This document shows, piece by piece, positions 4,101 to 6,473 of a stretch of DNA of 6,473 bases. The position numbers were made by a program, and so were the translations under genes. Each line of letters starts with the position of its first letter. Position 1 is the first letter of the stretch. The notes beneath the pieces are model-generated. The model made no database searches. It worked only from the letters and a program-made list of their open reading frames with translations, and was not told the DNA's origin. This DNA comes from an uncultured Clostridia bacterium (lineage in GTDB: Bacteria; Bacillota; Clostridia; TANB77; CAG-508), in the NCBI GenBank assembly GCA_947626205.1, contig CANQRO010000071.1, positions 1 to 6,473 on the forward strand. The letters are read 5' to 3'.

Positions 4101-6473
4101 CTTCCTCAGATGTTGGACATTTATCACATAAATCTTTTAAAGTTTTATCTTCAAGTTTTTCTTCAGCAAATAATTTTTCTAATGCAGCTAATATTTTTTG
4201 TTTTATCTGAGATTTAATTGCATTTTCTTCACCTGTTAAATTTTCTCTACTTAATTCTGCTTCTTCATTACCTAATTCAATGCTTATATCGTCAACTTCA
4301 TCTGATGCAAGTGCATGTGCAAGAGCAGATACTATTGCTGTTTTACTTATATCAGAAATTTTTGTATCATTATTTAGAATATTAACTGTTAAAGTTTTTG
4401 AATCTTTATCTAAAGTAATATTAAAGTTATTTTTAACATTATCTCTTTGATTAATTACATCTAAAGCTCCTTGAATATATTCATCTACATCAACTGACCA
4501 TATAGGTGATAAAGTAATATCTTCAGTTATTTCACTAGTACTTAAATCGAATTTATCGTTTCCAGATTCTTGTGCCCAATAGTCAAATGTATTAAAATGT
4601 AATGTACTTTCTGGATTATTTTCTGGTCCTTTAGCCTTCTCACCATCATATACAGCTTCACTTAATATATTTTCTCCATTATTAGTAAATTCTACTGTAT
4701 GTAATTTTACAAAATCTACATTACAATAATCTATATAATAAACTTCACTTTGTTTATAATTATTATTTGCATCACCATCAGTATCAATTGTTATTTTTAA
4801 TGCTTTTTTGCATTTATCAGCTTTCTCACATTTTCCAGTTCCATTACAACAGTCACTTTCTGTACATTTTGCAAAATCAGAAGGAATATGTTGTAAAACT
4901 GTTAATATACGTTCTCCATTTTCTTCAGTAAAATCATTATAATTAAATTCTTTAGTAATTCCATCTTTATTTTCAATTTTAACTTTTATATTTTCGGTTA
5001 CTTTTTCAGGCTTAATTGTAAATGTATAGAAATATGAATCTAACTCATCACTATTAAATCCACCTGTTAGTTTTTGTTCTTTTATTGTTCCTGTTAATAA
5101 ACCTGTACTAGCATCATATGATAATTTGTCATTTTCATGTGAGCTATTATCTTCACTTAATACTATATCATCAGGAAACTTATATCCCCAATTACTTAAT
5201 TGTTGTTTATCAGTTGTTGGAATACTTGTTGTATTGCTACTTCCGTCAATTGTAATATTTGCTTTTGTTTCTTGTTGAAATTCCAATTCTGAATAATCAA
5301 CAATAACCTCATATGGTGCACACTTATCACCATTTCCATCCATATCTACTATAACTTTAAATTTTTGGTCTTCTTTGTTAGTTTTAGGTGTAATTTTCAT
5401 TAATATTGCTATTTCATTATTTGTATCAAATGAATCTCTTGTTACCACTTTGCTTGGGTTCATTAAATCAGTATCACTTGCTTGTGGAATTGTTACTGTT
5501 ACATTTTTATATTCACTTGAGTCATTGTTTTTATCTACACTTTTTTCTGTTTTTATTACATATACTATATAATATCCATAATTTTTAGTAGCATCTTCTC
5601 CAAAGCCACTAGAGCTACTTAATTTCATTAATGGTAATAATCCTGAAATTTTAACATTATTATCATCTACTTCTGATATATTAATTCCATCACGATATGT
5701 TGAAAAATCAACAATTTCTTCTGGTTTAAAGCCCCAACTCTCAAATGTAGATTTAATTTGAGTTTCTGCTGATTCAGGCAAATTTTTTGTTACTTCAAAT
5801 TTTGAATTTTTTTCTAATTTTAAATCAGTAAAGTCAATTCTTATCTTAGTTGGTACACCATCAATTTCTATTATAACATCACGGTATTTAACTTCTTCAT
5901 TTTCTTCAACTTCCATTAATACAGTAATTTGATTTGATGTTAATTTATCTACTATATTATAATCATTATCAGTTAATTCATTTTTTTCTTCATCTTTCTT
6001 AGGTTTTTTTGGTATTTTTACTTTAACATTATTATAATCTACATTATCATCTAATGTTATTGTATATGCAAAATAAAATTTTGTTGTTGAAGTTCCAAAA
6101 TTTCTAACATCATCTTTTTCTGTTATATATTCTGTTACGTTATATAATCCTTCAGAGCCTCCTATTTTATATGTATCTTCTAGAGTATAATTAAATTTAT
6201 CTTTTAATTCCTTTATATCTTCTTCAGGAATTGTCGCACTTATTGTTGCCGGAGCATCATATTTAAACTTTACTATATAATCTTCTGTGACATTATAATT
6301 TTGTGAACGTGCTGTTTCCTTATTCAATGTTACATTTAAAGTTAGATTATCTTGTATTTTTACTAAATCGCCTAAAGTAATTTTTGCAAATTCAGTTTGA
6401 ATACTATCTTCACTTGCATAATCACAAGTTTTTCCTGTTAATTTACAAAGTAATACTGCAAACTGTTTCCATG
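1120..6473 (-). CDS. Giant mosaic surface protein (adhesin-like) with InlB B-repeats and beta-helix segment, N-terminus off window
   Basis: 1783 residues are visible (numbered here from the first full codon, 6471-6469); the frame stays open to the right edge, so the start is outside. A TTG at 6327-6325 could be taken as a start, but 48 in-frame codons precede it without a stop. Domains in order: about 68-588, three Ig-like A modules; 589-1082, two B modules, each an InlB B-repeat plus an unrecognised alpha/beta domain; 1083-1248, beta-helix-like; 1249-1398, Tyr-rich with a DxDxDG loop; 1399-1533, a fourth A module; 1534-1783, a unique C-terminus ending EDAYKQQ. It is acidic, rich in Asn, Asp, Glu, Lys and Thr, as extracellular repeat proteins of AT-rich Firmicutes are. 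No LPxTG, no C-terminal membrane helix, and no catalytic motif was recognised. The likely role is adhesion or surface display, inferred from architecture. It is followed by the thioredoxin-like gene and should be in the same transcript. No family name beyond InlB-repeat protein is justified. Confidence 0.9.
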   Translation of the reverse strand, partial: WKQFAVLLCKLTGKTCDYASEDSIQTEFAKITLGDLVKIQDNLTLNVTLNKETARSQNYNVTEDYIVKFKYDAPATISATIPEEDIKELKDKFNYTLEDTYKIGGSEGLYNVTEYITEKDDVRNFGTSTTKFYFAYTITLDDNVDYNNVKVKIPKKPKKDEEKNELTDNDYNIVDKLTSNQITVLMEVEENEEVKYRDVIIEIDGVPTKIRIDFTDLKLEKNSKFEVTKNLPESAETQIKSTFESWGFKPEEIVDFSTYRDGINISEVDDNNVKISGLLPLMKLSSSSGFGEDATKNYGYYIVYVIKTEKSVDKNNDSSEYKNVTVTIPQASDTDLMNPSKVVTRDSFDTNNEIAILMKITPKTNKEDQKFKVIVDMDGNGDKCAPYEVIVDYSELEFQQETKANITIDGSSNTTSIPTTDKQQLSNWGYKFPDDIVLSEDNSSHENDKLSYDASTGLLTGTIKEQKLTGGFNSDELDSYFYTFTIKPEKVTENIKVKIENKDGITKEFNYNDFTEENGERILTVLQHIPSDFAKCTESDCCNGTGKCEKADKCKKALKITIDTDGDANNNYKQSEVYYIDYCNVDFVKLHTVEFTNNGENILSEAVYDGEKAKGPENNPESTLHFNTFDYWAQESGNDKFDLSTSEITEDITLSPIWSVDVDEYIQGALDVINQRDNVKNNFNITLDKDSKTLTVNILNNDTKISDISKTAIVSALAHALASDEVDDISIELGNEEAELSRENLTGEENAIKSQIKQKILAALEKLFAEEKLEDKTLKDLCDKCPTSEEDRISKNALTVFLNEKIAHAEGKSIDEGVNYEIKFERKYEISFDTGVIDALESKYVNKGSTLTEEELPTPTITENYRTFDGWYNTSSGDTKVEKLEDVKEDVNLTAHYKLNVDEFITEVITDLNEKKETDYSDNFDGKFHLSKDKNNITINVDDANIKLSELANTSIPGTIAYILEKNEITGITLTVGAQNVEYKAEYEANNEKEYTDNSNRDLLGEEGLKLKQEIVKGAKGAFDTELGNHEADATLDQLEYANKIFAIKIGDVVDNTVTLVNKDEKDITTSDADKTYTFNFDSDFAVVNQNPVSELGAKTIKEAVESDKDYSTVYIDGNYTSSSEIDITADHDVTIKPVDSTSGDPTTKVEVNKGENINYAVDIQKGEGTVTIKDLKITGGKRAELRIEDEATVIVDNIDVSGKIDQETATAAEMNSSIIVKGNLIATNVKNTDESYTCPTISVVTGYATPQSQLRPEDGYPDHDVDGDAIVTANGMTKNEKYCLVDRTSNPQFHTTKETYYGAFYYNDSKNSQIYYVGVIDTEQDAYPYDAIQVYYYNDKIDISKINYKPNTAPEKNNKVFTHFYIGNNTDNKITDSEQYAQDKLNSHTTTVLHAVYGIKPISSLNFDGISGLSTSGNKVSGTISTQNNEGKFVIPVTLTSEEFQEGVSTVEVTDPNGKAETYTYNSSSENGIATVSNAKVMKLELEAIKSSKITGNKGKVYEITVDVDGKEKDEYQQETYTVDYSSVETLEEKINQAAKNTLEANSFTVKKDNHINNYTEAFTYEYNKDDGLTYLKSDNGDNVEEYTFSVKYADATQEASKLSVVARKKIESQEDSGVYLNDWVYVHPQQVGRAIHEVSMLTDVMQDSKTAINAIDKVTLVDEAAHKYMVKLNGDKYTDWVNNNYRLTSKYTITEWGETVLVDVELDENEQYIKSIKTHQESSSNTFDVTFTKVNETTIKKPTEFLAKQGEKLTDEEIKKFYESGKEWWEKHIYEDAYKQQ
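1123..1872 (-). other. Unique C-terminal region of the giant surface protein
   Basis: Visible residues 1534-1783 do not resemble the A or B modules. The region contains a beta-rich stretch (about TEAFTYEYN to SVKYADA), a segment LNDWVYVHPQQVGRAIHEVS, then KYTITEWGETVLVDVELDE, which looks like further beta strands. It ends with a charged helix, DEEIKKFYESGKEWWEKH. There is no sorting signal and no hydrophobic tail. I do not recognise the fold. Confidence 0.5.
1873..2277 (-). repeat. Fourth A module (Ig-like), separated from the first three
   Basis: Visible residues 1399-1533. It shares with the three N-terminal copies the closing signature: a strand YEITVDVDG, a variable hairpin loop, then YTVDYSSVETL. 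Before it lies VSGTISTQNNEGKFVIPVTL, which matches the LLTGTIKEQ stretch of A3. Identity is low, but the order of motifs is the same. Confidence 0.55.
2278..2727 (-). other. Tyr-rich segment with a DxDxDG calcium-loop-like motif
   Basis: Visible residues 1249-1398. DHDVDGD (codons at 2685-2665) fits the DxDxDG pattern of EF-hand or dockerin-type calcium loops. It is followed by clusters of Tyr: YYGAFYYN, QIYYVG, AIQVYYYND. The latter part (FTHFYIGNNTD, TTTVLHAVYG) resembles the last strands of an InlB-type or bacterial Ig-like module. No firm family. Confidence 0.4.
2728..3225 (-). other. Beta-helix-like (pectin-lyase-like) segment
   Basis: Visible residues 1083-1248. A short helix TIKEAVESD leads into repeated short strands with turn residues: STVYIDGNYT, SEIDITADHDVTIKP, GTVTIKDLKITGGK, AELRIEDEATVIVDNIDVSG, SSIIVKGNLIATNV. 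The helix followed by I/V-rich rungs of about 20 residues is the usual look of right-handed parallel beta-helix domains in surface proteins. The number of rungs is small and no catalytic residues of a lyase are visible, so a structural or binding role is more likely. Confidence 0.55.
3226..3987 (-). repeat. B module copy 2: InlB B-repeat plus unrecognised alpha/beta domain
   Basis: About visible residues 828-1082. The InlB part runs from YEISFDTG through YRTFDGWYN to VNLTAHYKL, which is the classical pattern of this repeat. It continues with VDEFI, then LSKDKNNITINV, SELANTSIPGTIAYILEKNE, ITGITLTVG, LLGEEG and a helical stretch, then strands VTLVNKDEK and YTFNFDSD. Each of these has a counterpart in copy 1 in the same order. 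Confidence 0.7.
3988..4707 (-). repeat. B module copy 1: InlB B-repeat plus unrecognised alpha/beta domain
   Basis: Visible residues 589-828. It starts with a diverged InlB B-repeat (HTVEFTNNGE, FNTFDYWAQ, ITLSPIWSV). It continues with VDEYI, then LDKDSKTLTVNI, VSALAHALASDE, VDDISIELG, LTGEEN and a helix AIKSQIKQKILAALEKLF. It also has a CDKC pair (Cys782 and Cys785, codons 4128-4117) that copy 2 lacks. The distance from the FDxW motif to VDE[YF]I is 33 residues in both copies. Confidence 0.7.
4708..6270 (-). repeat. Three tandem A modules (Ig-like, about 150-190 residues each)
   Basis: A1 lies at 6270-5812, A2 at 5811-5278 and A3 at 5277-4708 (visible residues 68-220, 221-398, 399-588). All end with a hairpin of the form [VI]x[VI][DE]x-D-G, a loop of variable length, then a strand ending near [IV]D[YF]: A1 VIIEIDG/IRIDFTDLKLE, A2 VIVDMDG/VIVDYSELEF, A3 ITIDTDG/YYIDYCNVDF. 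A2 and A3 also share a W-G-aromatic-K helix start (ESWGFKPEEIV and SNWGYKFPDDIV). The modules are strongly diverged, so this is an old duplication and not a recent DNA-level repeat. Confidence 0.6.

Noticed and set aside
1804..5588. Short plus-strand and alternative-frame open frames (60-82 codons) within the giant gene
   Set aside because: All overlap the long, well-composed coding frame. Their composition (runs of Phe, Ile, Leu, Ser, Cys) is what the antisense of Asn/Lys/Glu-rich coding gives, and none resembles a known family.
1..6473. CRISPR array, tRNA, rRNA, insertion sequence or phage genes
   Set aside because: No regularly spaced repeats, tRNA-like cloverleaf, transposase or phage protein signature was found on either strand.

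Overview
The window reads as very AT-rich, low-GC Gram-positive (Bacillota-type) DNA. Evidence for this is purine-rich Shine-Dalgarno sites (AAAAGGAGG, AAAAGGGTGAT), a consensus TATAAT box, an intrinsic terminator with a U-run, and surface proteins carrying InlB B-repeats (Listeria-Bacteroides repeat). The tryptophan codons I checked are TGG, and nothing requires a non-standard code. An uncultured gut Firmicute of the Clostridia or RF39 kind is my best guess, by style only. All genes lie on the minus strand, so transcription runs from right to left.

Right to left: (1) 6473-1120 holds a giant mosaic surface protein, open at the right edge, with 1783 residues visible. It has three Ig-like 'A' modules, two large 'B' modules (InlB B-repeat plus an unrecognised alpha/beta domain), a beta-helix-like segment, a Tyr-rich segment with a DxDxDG loop, a fourth A module and a unique C-terminus. 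It has no LPxTG motif and no C-terminal membrane segment. The apparent start at 6327 is an internal TTG; the true start is outside the window. (2) 1119-1061 is a 59-bp gap filled by a 14-bp-stem hairpin placed right after the stop codon, then a strong ribosome binding site. (3) 1060-503 encodes a small exported, membrane-tethered protein whose sequence fits a thioredoxin fold, but both positions of the CxxC active site are replaced and the protein has no cysteine at all. (4) 502-163 is non-coding: an intrinsic terminator for the upstream genes (361-406), then a probable promoter and AU-rich leader for the next gene. (5) 162-1 is the N-terminus of a second InlB-repeat surface protein, held by an uncleaved N-terminal signal anchor and cut by the left edge.

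Taken together this is a cell-surface locus. A very large adhesin-like protein is followed, probably in the same transcript, by a membrane-bound redox-dead thioredoxin-like partner. A second, separately promoted InlB-type surface protein follows. The points most worth checking are the inactive thioredoxin-like protein next to a Cys-containing adhesin, and the two repeated modules that I cannot assign to a known family beyond their InlB part.
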